Of a stretch of DNA of 45,788 nucleotides, positions 23,373-39,573 are shown piece by piece. Origin of the DNA: Oehlia diaphana (lineage: Eukaryota > Glomeromycota > Glomeromycetes > Glomerales > Glomeraceae); the NCBI GenBank assembly GCA_003833135.1, contig QZLH01000587.1, positions 21,465 through 67,252 on the forward strand, read 5' to 3'. The notes beneath the pieces are model-generated. The model was not told the DNA's origin, did no database searches, and saw nothing but the letters and a program-made list of their open reading frames with translations. A program made the position numbers and the translations under genes. Numbering within the stretch: the stretch's first letter is position 1; each line of letters starts with the position of its first letter.

Positions 23373-25643
23373 ATGGTATCAACTACAACTTCGGAAATTG
23401 ATACATTAAGAAACTTTTTGCGTTCTCCTGAGAGCATTGATGCCACTGAACTAGTAAATACTTTGGGAATTATAAATATTTCCATAGAAGGTAACCTATT
23501 TATTAGCTTTTTTAAATATTTTTATTTCACAATTTAACCGTTTCTTCAAAAGGACCGAACGGAGGACAAATAAAGCAAACGATCCTTAACAGTATACCTC
23601 TTTCAGAATTTTTCACGCTTTTAGGAGGTTATAGTGATGCAGTGACTTCTACAACTTGTAAAATTCTAGAGAAGTTACTGCAGTCAATGAATTATACAGA
23701 TATAATCTCTTCAGGGCTCAAGGTATTATTTTAAAAAATTTGGTCTAATAACAAATTTCATTATTATTCTCATTTTAATTTGCTTTTTGCCTTTAGGAAC
23801 ATTTGGCGCTAGGTCTTCAATTTAATTCTTCTGAAGTTCGAATCTTGGCATTGTGTCAAGTCGAAAAATGTTTGGAGTCCGAAACAGCAGTTCAAGACTT
23901 AGTATTATATTAATTTACATATTATTCATGATTTTTTATAGAGTAATAAATAATTATATGGTTTTATTCTTAGGTTAGTTCGCCGATATTTCCTGACATA
24001 CTGGAAGGATTAGGATATGAAGATATTTTAATATCAGCAAAAGTGACCGAATTCCTTATAAAGGTAAATATGTATAAGAACAGTCTTATGAAATGTTAAC
24101 TTTGATACATGAGGTTGAATATTTTTATTTATTTATTTCCTTTTGTTTTTTTTAGCTTGCCAATCATGCCGGCGGGTTACATGCTATATTTGATTCAGGA
24201 TCAATTGCGATTCTGAATCAACTCTCTCAGGGGTAAACAAGGCTTTAAACTCATAGTTGAGATTATTATATTCAAGTATTTGATTTTCTTCTCAAATTAT
24301 AATTCAGAAACGAGACAGTAAAGTTTCGCGTATTTGATTTGATATCTCAAATATCAATATCTTCTCCAGAGGCATTTCAATTATGTGAATCTTCTGGTGC
24401 CTTAAATGCGATGACTTCTGAATTTAATTCAACCGATCTGTTGCTTAAATTAAATGCCATAGAAACCTTTTCCAAGGTTTGATAATTAATCATGTTTTAA
24501 TTTTAAGAATTATAAATTGTTGGTAATAGTTTATTTGTTATTGAAGATAAATCAAAGCCATGCTGGATATATATTTCTTGAAAGAGCTGGAATCTTGCAA
24601 TCTCTTGTTGATATCATGATACAAGATGATGATGGTGACATTGTATTAGTATTAGTAAAATGTGCGGCACTAAAATTTTTTGGAAAATTATCAGAAATAG
24701 AGGTGTGTCTACTAATCATTATAAAAAAAATGTAATCATTCAAGTCAATAATTATATTCAATTTTGTATAGGAAGCGGATTTTGCAGAGGTTAATAATAA
24801 ATACAAGATATTATCCATTATTGATTCTTATCTATTAAGTTCTAATTTGGATTTAAAGGTCTGTTTCTGTTTTTAACTAGAAAGTCAAAATAATTTAGTT
24901 TAATTGTGGGTTTTGTTTAATTATAAAGATAACTACGATTAATATTATCGGAGTTATTGGAAGCAATCCTTGTGGTCTAAAATTATTAAATGCCAGTGTA
25001 GCACTCGGCAATTTTATGGACCTTTATCAACATTCAGCGGGTGATATTAAAATAGCTTGTTTACAAACCATTTCATGTTTATTTGGTGCTAGGTAAAACT
25101 ATTTATTCCTTTTTTAAAATAATTTAATAATTATTTTAAATTTATAATTTATTTATCTGATTCGTTTTATTTTTAGTGAAACCCCACCAACAGAACTTTC
25201 TGATATTGCTCATCAAATTTATTTTCAAATTGGAGGTAATAGCATATTTAGACTTTAATTTTATTATATTTCAACTTAACCAAATGAAAATTATATTATT
25301 AGGCGCTCCTACCCCTCTTTCCACATTAATATCTAATACTAAACAAACTTTAGAAGATCTTCGGATTGCTAGTTTTGCTATTATGCAAAAAATGGCTCTG
25401 CATCCTTGGGGTCAAACTGAGATGTCAAATTCCAAAGAATTTATTGATTATATTTTAAATCGCACAACTGAAACTACTAAATTAGGAAAGGAATGGAAGT
25501 TTACGATTGTTCAAACTTTAGTCAAAGCTCATAATGCTGAAAATATTATTCCACCCAACATTTTTGATCGTTTAACACGATATCTTCGAGAAGGACCTTT
25601 CTATGTGAAAACAGAGGCTACTGTAGCATTTGAAAGTGCATAA
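23373..25643 (+). CDS. 26S proteasome assembly chaperone PSMD5/S5b-like (ARM/HEAT repeat)
   Basis: PSMD5 is a HEAT-repeat chaperone that holds Rpt subunits during assembly of the proteasome base; yeast Hsm3 is its functional counterpart. Exons: 23373-23490, 23553-23722, 23797-23901, 23974-24063, 24156-24232, 24308-24476, 24547-24702, 24772-24858, 24929-25092, 25177-25235, 25303-25643; 511 residues, close to the animal protein. The sequence is a run of helical repeats without catalytic motifs. Family-like stretches are SSEVRILALCQVEKCL, NETVKFRVFDLISQISI, KCAALKFFGKLSEIE and the end LEDLRIASFAIMQKMALHPWG with TREGPFYVKTEATVAFESA-like tail (LREGPFYVKTEATVAFESA). The stop lies 48 bp from the stop of the convergent LAMTOR2 gene. 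All introns are GT-AG. Confidence 0.85.
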
Positions 25644-25691
25644 AGTTATGTTTGGTCAAATACCGTAAGATATATTCCTTTAAATTATCAT

Positions 25692-26316
25692 TTATGTTTG
25701 CGTATAAGTCGTCATACGTTGAAAAGGTTCTTCAAGATGTCTCGCTAATGCGTCAGTCTTTTTTCAATTAATAATAATTATTAATAAATTTATTAAAATA
25801 TCTAATAATAAATCAAATTAAACAGTATAAAAACCTTTGCTTTTAATATTCCTAGTTCAACTTCAGGCTTAGCAACAAGACAAAGTAACATATTGCTAAC
25901 CGTAGTTATCGCAACATTTCCTTTCTTTAAGGGTTTAATAATAGTGAGAATAAATAATAAAAATGAATAGTAAAAAATTAAGAAAATATTCACCTCGCAT
26001 TCAACCAACAAAAATTTTAGATTATCATCACGCATTAAATTCTTTCCATTTTTTTCAAAAGTACTCCATATATTTGAGGCTATTGCAGCATAAACTCTAG
26101 CATCACGATCCGAGTCAGAAATAAAAGCTAAAGGAGAACCCTCAGAATTTAAAAGACTATAAAGTTTCTTAAATAAGTTAGTAAATCCGAAATTATTTCA
26201 ATAATAATAATTTAACGTGTACGACGACATAATGTGAAAAAAACATACAGTGTTGCTTTAACACCGCCAGTAGTTGCTTGTTTAAGAACTTGAGAAATTG
26301 CCTTTGGTTTGAGCAT
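25692..26316 (-). CDS. Ragulator subunit LAMTOR2/p14-like (Roadblock/LC7 domain)
   Basis: LAMTOR2 pairs with LAMTOR3 in the Ragulator complex that anchors Rag GTPases and TORC1 on the lysosome or vacuole for amino-acid sensing. Exons in transcript order: 26316-26249, 26156-25994, 25924-25835, 25757-25692; 128 residues against about 125 in animals. The match is strong along the whole protein: MLKPKAISQVLKQATTGGV, LLNSEGSPLAFISDSD, AAIASNIWSTFEKNG, DDNLKFLLVECE, NVAITTVSNMLLCLVAKP, ELGILKAK and ALARHLEEPF. It is a single Roadblock fold with no membrane segment. Gene partners of Ragulator are not in this window. Confidence 0.93.
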
Positions 26317-26997
26317 TTTTTAAAAAAATGAAAATGTTTAGGCTAATTTTGATATAAAAAATAATTTTTTGTTACGTTATGCATTAAGTTAAATTACGTC
26401 AATAACCGACGGAACGTCAGTTTCAGAAAAACAACTATCACTAGAACAAATTAATTATAGCATATTCATTGTCACTATAATATATTCATACAAACCGTAA
26501 ATAAAAGGAAAATAATAAAAAAGATGGCAGTGGTGGCACTTTTTGTGGCAGTGTTATACACAACAAATTATTCCAGTTCAATACCATTGTGAAGCATTTT
26601 GTATGGCCATAGCAGATAGCACTCATGCTGAGTCAAAGGAAACAATCACTACTATTTCAATATTCATGCACATTCGTCATTGCTATTTCAGAAACATTTT
26701 CATACATCTAATGTTATTTAAGTAATAACTAATAATTAAAAAAGTACATAAAAAGATTTAGATTATCTATTTAATTTTGTATTTATCTAGAGTTCATCTA
26801 CATCTTGCATAACCCCGTATTTTCTTTTTTACTTATTACGGCTTGATCATACCTGATGTTGATGTACCGTTGAAAAAAAAAATTTTTTTTTAAAATATAA
26901 AAATAGCCAAAAATTTAATTTTACCCCGTACTCTGAAAAAAAAAACTTTGCTTTCAAAAGGAAAAAAAGGGTTATTTCTAAATATTAATTAATAATA
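26317..26997. promoter_or_regulatory. Divergent intergenic region, LAMTOR2 / homocitrate synthase
   Basis: This 681-bp spacer holds both promoters. A small open stretch at 26543-26725 (+) has no recognisable family and lacks conserved context. A/T runs occur at 26873-26892. I see no clear motif of a lysine- or nitrogen-responsive factor. Confidence 0.4.
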
Positions 26998-28606
<1,609 letters not shown>

Positions 28607-29158
28607 TTATAACCCCTCCCTAATTTTTCTAATTACATAGACAAAAGTATATTTTACTAATTTTACTCATTTCGGATAACTTACCCTTTCTTACCGAAGA
28701 ACATTTATATTAAAGTCTATTCAAATACATTTAATAATATTATAAATGTATATACACATTTGTATATAATATAATATTATTTTTCGTTGTCTCTTTTCTT
28801 TTTGTTTTATGTTGTTTATTTCCTACTATTTGTGAAATTTGTGAAAAAGTATTAATAATAAATAAAAGTATTAATGTTATATTAATGGCGACTTCGCATC
28901 CTAAAGACGGTGGTTACTTTCATAGTATATAAATGTACAAGTGTTATTAATTATTTAATATTATAGATATCTCTTTTATTTTTAAACTTATTTTGCCTAT
29001 AATAAATTTAAAAACTAATGTAATAAATGAATTTTTATTTTAAATCCTAACTACATTTGACCGGTTTCTTTACTAAAGACGAAAAAAGAAAGGACAATAA
29101 AACGTATTAGAGTTATTAATGATTAAAGATATAATATAATATGAGTAATGGTAAATGT
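28607..29158. other. Intergenic region between convergent genes
   Basis: This 552-bp stretch lies between the homocitrate synthase and L26 stop codons. It is AT-rich with a pyrimidine-rich patch near 28783-28812. No gene or RNA is apparent. Confidence 0.5.
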
Positions 29159-29812
29159 TCATACTTCTTCCATTTCTTCAATCTTAACTTTATCATCGTC
29201 CTTTTTTAAAGCAGCTCTGTTTTTTCGGTCCAGCAGACTCTTTCTGTCCTTATTAATCTTTAGCTTAGTTACCACAACATTTGACGGATGAATACCAACT
29301 GGAACAGTGTTACCGCTTATTTTTTCCTTACTGATGCGATCAATGTGGATAACCCATCTCTTACGATAAACCCTGAGTACTTTTCCATCACGTCCTTTAA
29401 ATGTACCACGTACGATACGAACTTCATCATCTTTACGAATTGGAATAGATCGAGTCTACATAAAATTTTTATTAGATAATAATTAAAATATATATATACA
29501 TATATATTGTTTTTTTTAAAAAAAAATTACGTTATATTTGTCTCTAAGTTCCTTGGATAATGCAGCACTCATAATTTTCCTGCGGACCGAAGAGGGAGCA
29601 GAAAAATGCGCTTTTCGGCTTTTACGTCGAGAAGAACTAACATCTAAAATTTATAAAAATTTAATTCATAATGAGAATTCTTTTGCGCGAATTTTTGATT
29701 AAATCCATCATTTAAAAATTGCATTATTATAAATTTAACTTTAAAACAATAAAATCCATGAATTAACTAAAAAAAGTCATTTAACAACTCTTTCACCTTT
29801 AGAGAATTTCAT
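29159..29812 (-). CDS. 60S ribosomal protein L26 (uL24)
   Basis: This is a large-subunit ribosomal protein with a KOW fold near the polypeptide exit tunnel. Exons in transcript order: 29812-29797 (16 nt), 29643-29531, 29455-29159; 141 residues. The N-terminus [20 protein letters not shown] is diagnostic, followed by [23 protein letters not shown]. The KOW region is [21 protein letters not shown], then [14 protein letters not shown] and [22 protein letters not shown]. The C-tail is Lys/Glu-rich and ends EEMEEV. The first coding exon carries only five codons and one base. An early, short first exon is common in ribosomal protein genes. It is divergent from the Aladin gene with 172 bp between the starts. 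Confidence 0.97.
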
Positions 29813-29984
29813 CGTTTCCGGTACTTAGATATCTAGAAGTGAGAGAAGAAAAATTCAATTTTTATGATTTATGTGTTTTGATACAACCAATTAAAACCTT
29901 TCAAGTTCTACTAATTATTGTGTAACGCTGAAAATAAAAAGACACGAACTTTTATCCCGTTTTCGAAACTTCTCAAAAATTAAA

Positions 29985-32277
29985 ATGTCGTTAGATTTTT
30001 CTCAAATTTTAGGTATCTCTTTTTTAGAGTAGAGTTTATGAGTTACTTCGTCAACACACGTATTAAAACACGAAAAATTTTTACTGAATCGTTTCAAATT
30101 TCAATTTCAAGCTCCTAGTTTAAATGAAGTCTCCATAGCAGAAATCGAGGGAAAAATTTGTGAGTTGTACGCAGTACTTCAAAAAAATTGTGAATTTTTA
30201 ATTCATTTGGCTTTCATTTAGTGAATTTAGGATGTGCCAAGGATCAAAACCTCACAAATTACATAAATTCCGAGGTTTGTTAAATATTATTTATTATTAT
30301 GTGTAATACGCTAAAAATTAACATTTTATTTACGTTTATTAGGGTATTGTGTTTCCAAACCTGCAAGTCCCTTATCAACTTTCGCATCCAGATTTAGTTC
30401 ACCTTGGTACACGAAGAGTTGTAACTGACCTACCAACGTCACCCACCGCTTATGGACGATTTATGGATTCAGTTAAGCATTCGATTGAGTAAGTTTCTTT
30501 TTATAAAATAGTTCCTTTTGTTTTATAATATCACTCATCATTAATCTTATTTTAAAAGTGAGCAAATAAATCAAGCTCAAACATATATACAAGAAGTAAC
30601 TCAAAATATTAAGGATATGCTTCCATCATTCTTGAATAATTACATTTTTAATGCCGATACCGAAGAATATATGCAATCGCTTCGTATGAAAATAGATCGT
30701 TATCCTGCGAAAATTATTGATTGGCATCCATATTTTTCTATATTTGCAGTAGCCCATAGAGTGGATGTCATTTTGTTATATGATTTACGTGTTGAAGGTG
30801 AGGATTTTGATACTTAATAAAATGTTTAAAAAACGAACCAGATTAATATATTTAGTTGAATTCTAGAATGGTTTCCCGAAGTCTTAGAGAATAGTTTGCA
30901 AAAGGAGGTTACATGTATGGCTTGGAAGCCATTAGGCGGAAATATCTTAGCAGTCGGATGTCGGTATGTTTTCAACCAAAAAATAAAATATATACGTATG
31001 AATAATATTTTTCTCATTAAATTCTTTTAAATAATTTGTTAAGACGTGGAATTTGTTTATGGGAACTTTCACTTGAACAGAAGAAGGAATCGGTACCAAC
31101 GCGTCTTCCCGCGTGGATGCGTCACCTTCATTACCCTGGACACGAAAATATTGTTTCGTTAGCTTGGCATCCACATGGATAATATCCTTAATTATTCCAT
31201 GAAATTTTATTAATAATTATAATAATTATAATAATGTAAGCTTTGACTTGTGACATAACCTCATTAGCAACAGGTTCGGCGGATGGTTCAGTAATTCTTT
31301 GGGATACAGCGTTTGAAACAGGAACACCTTTAACAAGAAATCGCAAAGTTACGTTTCTGAGCTGGAGTCCTGTTGGAGAATTTTTATTTTCATCATCATT
31401 GTAAGGTATTTTAGATAAAGTTATCGACATTCTTGTGCGTATTGTTTATATTAATCAAGTAATGTTATATAGAGACGGTAAAATTGAAGTATGGGAGACT
31501 CAACGATGGACATCCAAAACAATAACTTCGAATGGGTATCCCGTCGAGGTGAATTAATTTTTAATTATTTATCGCTTTTCTAAATAACTTATTATCCTGA
31601 AAAAAAATTTTTTTTTTTTTTTAAGACAGGATGTTGGACAACAGATGGACGTGCTTTATTCTTGGGATTCGACGGATATGAGGGTGAAATTAATGTACTT
31701 TCTATATCTCCAAACTTTGATTACGAATGGTTACCTAAAATAGATTTATCTCCAATTCCTGAATGGTATAATATGAATTCTTTGAATTTTAATGTAAAGT
31801 ATAAAATTTATATGTAGCCATATAATGTTAATGTTTTAACATATCATTAGCGCTGGTATAGGAATAGAACAACTGGCAATTGATCCGAACGGCGAACGTC
31901 TTATTGCATGTTTCAAAGATGCGCAATTGTTCAAAGATACTCCATTGTTACTTGTTTTTGATGCTAAGTTACCATCGCAAGTGTCAAAGAAAGCCAATCT
32001 TTTAAATTTTCCAAGAACGATGCGAGGACCCGCATGGAATGATCCTGACGATCAAGGTGCATTTTTAACACAATCTGACCCCAAACCAGTATCTCTAAGC
32101 TTTGCTAAACAATTTACTAGAGGATCTTTATTAAGTCCGGTATGTATTATTAGGTTATCAAATTTTAAAACATAAAATTTATTAATTAATTTGTATAATT
32201 GGTAATTTAATTTTTAGGTATGGGAAGATGGCCAAATATCTTTTATACCATTTTTATACAATAAAGCTAATAAATAA
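29985..32277 (+). CDS. Nucleoporin Aladin (AAAS-like WD-repeat protein)
   Basis: Aladin is a beta-propeller nucleoporin bound to the pore through NDC1. Exons: 29985-30012, 30112-30159, 30222-30274, 30343-30488, 30559-30797, 30867-30963, 31044-31181, 31260-31400, 31473-31548, 31626-31765, 31851-32139, 32218-32277; 484 residues. The N-terminal part (1-150) contains GIVFPNLQVPYQLSHPDL. WD-type repeats follow: IIDWHPYFSIFAVAHRVDVILLYD, VTCMAWKPLGGNILAVGC, ICLWEL, YPGHENIVSLAWHP, LATGSADGSVILWD, VTFLSWSPVGEFLFSSS, IEVWETQRW and TGCWTTDGRALFLGF. The ending WEDGQISFIPFLYN is also as in animal Aladin. All introns are GT-AG except 31182-31259, which starts AT and ends AC. The gene is convergent with PdxS, with 135 bp between stops. 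Confidence 0.92.
31182..31259 (+). other. AT-AC intron with U12-type signals (Aladin gene)
   Basis: The intron begins ATATCCTTA, which matches the minor-spliceosome (U12-type) donor ATATCCTT exactly. It ends ATAAC. A branch-like GCTTTGAC (31240-31247) places the A 13 nt before the 3' end, where U12 branch points lie. Splicing here gives His-Gly-Tyr-Ser-Leu-Ala-Thr-Gly and keeps the WD repeat in frame. No GT-AG pair does so at this place. Length is 78 nt. Confidence 0.85.
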
Positions 32278-32412
32278 ACTTAATATATTATTTGATGGTT
32301 AATAATTGCATAAATAGTATATTTAAACAGATTAAATTATGTTTCATTAGTGTCATCTATATAGAACAAAATCATAGCAAAATATATGAATTGCTTTCGA
32401 GGTTGGGTAAAG

Positions 32413-33754
32413 TTACCACCCTCTCTTGGATAAAAGTTGATCTTCAGATAATGTGTCAATATTAATACCAACCTAAAATATTAACAAAATTACAGAAACG
32501 TTAACTAAATTCTTTCAATAATATAATCAATCAATAAAATTTACCATTGCATCACCAAGATCCTCCGATACTTCGGCCAAAATTTTAGGATCATCAAAAT
32601 GTGTAACAGCCTGAACAATAGCTTTGGCTCTTTTAGCAGGATCTCCAGATTTGAATATCCCAGAACCAACAAAAACTCCATCGCATCCAAGTTGCATCAT
32701 CATAGCTGCATCGGCTGGTCTAATAATATTAGAAATAACAAAATTAAGTTAGGTACTTGGATGCATAAGTTATATTTAGAAATTTACTCACGTTGCTAAA
32801 CCACCTGCGGAAAAATTTACAACTGGAAGTCTTTTAAGTTTGGCGGTCTCTTTTAACAAATTATAAGGTGCCTGTAATTCTTTGGCATAAGAAAAAAGTT
32901 CTTCTTCACTCATTAAAGAAGCTTTTCTAATCTCACGAGTAATAGTTCTCATATGACGTACAGCTTCCACAACATTTCCTGTGCCAGCTTCGCCTTTAGT
33001 TCGTATCATTGCAGCGCCCTCATTAATACGTCGAAGTGCTTCACCCAAATTTTTTGCGCCACATACAAAAGGAACTTTATAGTTGTGCTTATTTATGTGG
33101 TTCTCTTCATCGGCCGGTGTTAGCACTTCAGATTCATCGATATAATCTATACCAATAGACTCTAAAATCTACAAAGATTGAATTAGATCGATAATTCAGT
33201 TAAATTGTTACAATAATACGTACTTTACCTGAGCTTCAACGAAATGACCAATTCTAACTTTAGCCATCACTGGAATTGTGACAGCTTCTTTAATCTCTTT
33301 GATCATCTTTGGATCTGACATACGTGCCACTCCACCTAAAAAATAGTAAATCGTTCATAAATAGTTCATTTTTAACTTGGCTAATTCATGATTCACGGTT
33401 CAATTACCTTGTATTCTAATATCAGCAGGCACACGTTCTAATGCCATAACAGCACATGCACCAGCCTCTTCGGCAATTCGAGCTTGTTCAGCATTAACCA
33501 CGTCCATAATAACTCCTCCCTATAATTTTGAAATTCCATTATTTTTGCTCTACCCTTATTTATTTTGATTTGCTTTAAATGAATAGTTCATAAAAAAACT
33601 TTATTAAAGAAAATGACCAAACCTTTAAATTTTGGGCAAGTCCAGTTTTAACAGTAAATGTAGCCTGAGAGGTAATTCCATTTTGAGAAACTTTAGTCGA
33701 ATATGATTCTTTGGATGCCAAATTAGCTGGAATGGAAAAAGACATTTTAGACAT
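32413..33754 (-). CDS. Pyridoxal 5'-phosphate synthase, PdxS/SNZ subunit
   Basis: PdxS builds pyridoxal 5'-phosphate from ribose 5-phosphate, glyceraldehyde 3-phosphate and ammonia, the latter supplied by a PdxT/SNO glutaminase that is not in this window. Exons in transcript order: 33754-33623, 33519-33408, 33335-33229, 33168-32792, 32719-32545, 32472-32413; 320 residues. It is a (beta/alpha)8 barrel: [39 protein letters not shown] with Lys107 and [11 protein letters not shown] with Lys175. These two lysines keep the 68-residue spacing of the family's catalytic pair. The phosphate-binding part is [18 protein letters not shown] and VGSGIF. The tail is LLSKRGW. The start could be 33754 or the ATG three codons later (33745). 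Confidence 0.96.
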
Positions 33755-34212
33755 TTTTATTTTATTTTTTATTTTTATTTTTTTTAAAAGAAAACTATAT
33801 TAAAAAATCAACTGTTTAAATTAAAAAAAAAATTTTTTGATAAAAATTTTCGATTTATAATAATATATCTTCAATTACTAAATAAGGTAAATCTGATTGT
33901 CATTATTTATTATTCATTCATTATATAATCATTTCTTATAATTATAATTGAGTCTATTTTTAATCATTTCATTAAGAGTGTCGTCAAAACGACAGTCAGA
34001 CCAATAATCAGATTTTTTTTTATAGCTATCACTCTGCTTAATTACATAAATAAATTACATGGTTGAGATATACTAAATAAATATTATACAAAACGGCTAT
34101 TTTTAAAGATCTTTGATCAAATCTATTCCATTTATCTGTTCTACATTAATATTTAAAAATAAAATTAGTTCGCAGTATTCATTAAATCACGTTAATCCCC
34201 AAATACCATTTA
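33755..34212. other. Intergenic region between PdxS start and SERCA stop
   Basis: This 458-bp AT-rich spacer lies between two minus-strand genes and should hold the SERCA 3' UTR and the PdxS promoter. A and T runs occur near 33775-33835. No gene is evident. Confidence 0.45.
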
Positions 34213-38073
<3,861 letters not shown>

Positions 38074-39573
38074 TCTTGAAAAAGCAGACAATAAGAAAAA
38101 GTATTTTTTTTAAAAAAAAAACTAATAACTATAAATCTATTTGAATTTGATCAAAATCTTTAATAACGTGTCTTTAATCAATTGGAAGTGACACATTTGT
38201 AATTCAATACTAATTTAGAAAAGATAATTTTAATGACGGGAGTTTAAAGTTTAAAATTTGTAATCAACTTGACTAATTTATGAATCACGTGGTGGAAATT
38301 TTCATTGTCTCGCATCCGGTCCGCCGCAAATCCACAATAAGCATTTAAAAAAAAAGATAAATCTTACAATGGAAACGTTTTATTTATCGTCATATGATCC
38401 AATTTTCCTAATACTAAAAAAAGCATTATATGCGATCATACTATAGCCAATAGTTGGATAGATTGAATACATGACAATCACATGGGTTTATTAAAACGAA
38501 AATAAATCAATTAATATATTTGATACAACGATCAAAGAAAATATGAAAATGAAATGCAAGATTGTCTGAAGGATCCTTTCTCTCCAAGCTACTATAATCT
38601 CCTTTTTTCCTCTATAAAATATATTCCTTATTTTTCTGCGAGAGATAAAAATAAATAATTAAATACCAAATGTGAACATGGATCAAAGACATAAACCAAT
38701 ATTTGCCGAAGCATTTTTCTAATTTTCGATTATTTAGACAAATACGAACATGATTTTGATGAAACAGCTATTCGTTGTTATCATAAGTTGTATTTGAAAA
38801 AATTGACTCTTGCCTCGTCCTTACGAAAGTTTATGATGAAGAACATATACCAACTCAGCTTCGGGGTCTATACTCTGTTCTCTTAGTGAGAAAGTACCAG
38901 GTGACGGATTTTATGATAACGGAGCCAGGGTTGTTTCAAATACTGCTTCCATCATTATAGAGAATTATATAGTCATTTTTTATTGCGTTACATGAACTTC
39001 TTGAGCGAGATGAACGGGATGAAAGGAATGAACGAAGTGTTGAATAACTCGTGAAATGGGTAAATCGCAGTATCATGATTCAGTTGTTAAAGAAAGTTCA
39101 TTTATAGTAATATTGCTTGGTATTACGTTAATACGTCAGAACCACATCTTATTACTTTTGACAAAATTGATAACGATGAATTGATTAAAACCAAACAAAT
39201 TCCCAATCGGAATTAATTTAAATAGCGGTTTGATTTTTGACGAATTTAAACCAATCCATGGGTAAGGCTACAGTCAATGTAAGAAAGAGAACATATAATT
39301 GAAAGTGATAAAGATTATTTGAATGGACAGATAATTTCGAGAAAAGCAATCATAATAGTGATGGCCATAAATATAAAAGATGATAATCTAACTATTTATA
39401 GTTTAATATTAATCTGTAAAGCTTAAATATTTGAAATAATGAGATTGTATCATTTTTTATTTTTTTTGGCATGATGCCATGATTCGTGTTAAATTACTCG
39501 CCAAAGTTTTATGTACAATGAAAATAAAAAGCAATAAAGGACTATGAAAGATTGGAGTTGTAAAATAGGATAT
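38074..39573. other. Long intergenic region, SERCA promoter and kinase downstream flank
   Basis: No gene is supported in these 1.5 kb. The first few hundred bases should include the SERCA promoter. From about 38680 to 39300 the base composition is less extreme and some frames stay open for 30-45 codons (for example + strand 38850-38990, and a short charged run encoding ERDERDERNER near 39005-39040). Stops break every frame, so this could be a decayed gene. I cannot assign a family. Confidence 0.4.

Noticed and set aside
26543..26725. 60-codon open stretch on the + strand between LAMTOR2 and homocitrate synthase
   Set aside because: No family resemblance, no upstream or downstream exon that continues it, and it sits inside a divergent promoter region.
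31141..31280. A conventional GT-AG splice for the Aladin intron
   Set aside because: No GT donor between 31162 and 31200 with any AG acceptor before 31290 keeps the WAWHP...LATGSADG frame; the AT-AC pair does so exactly.
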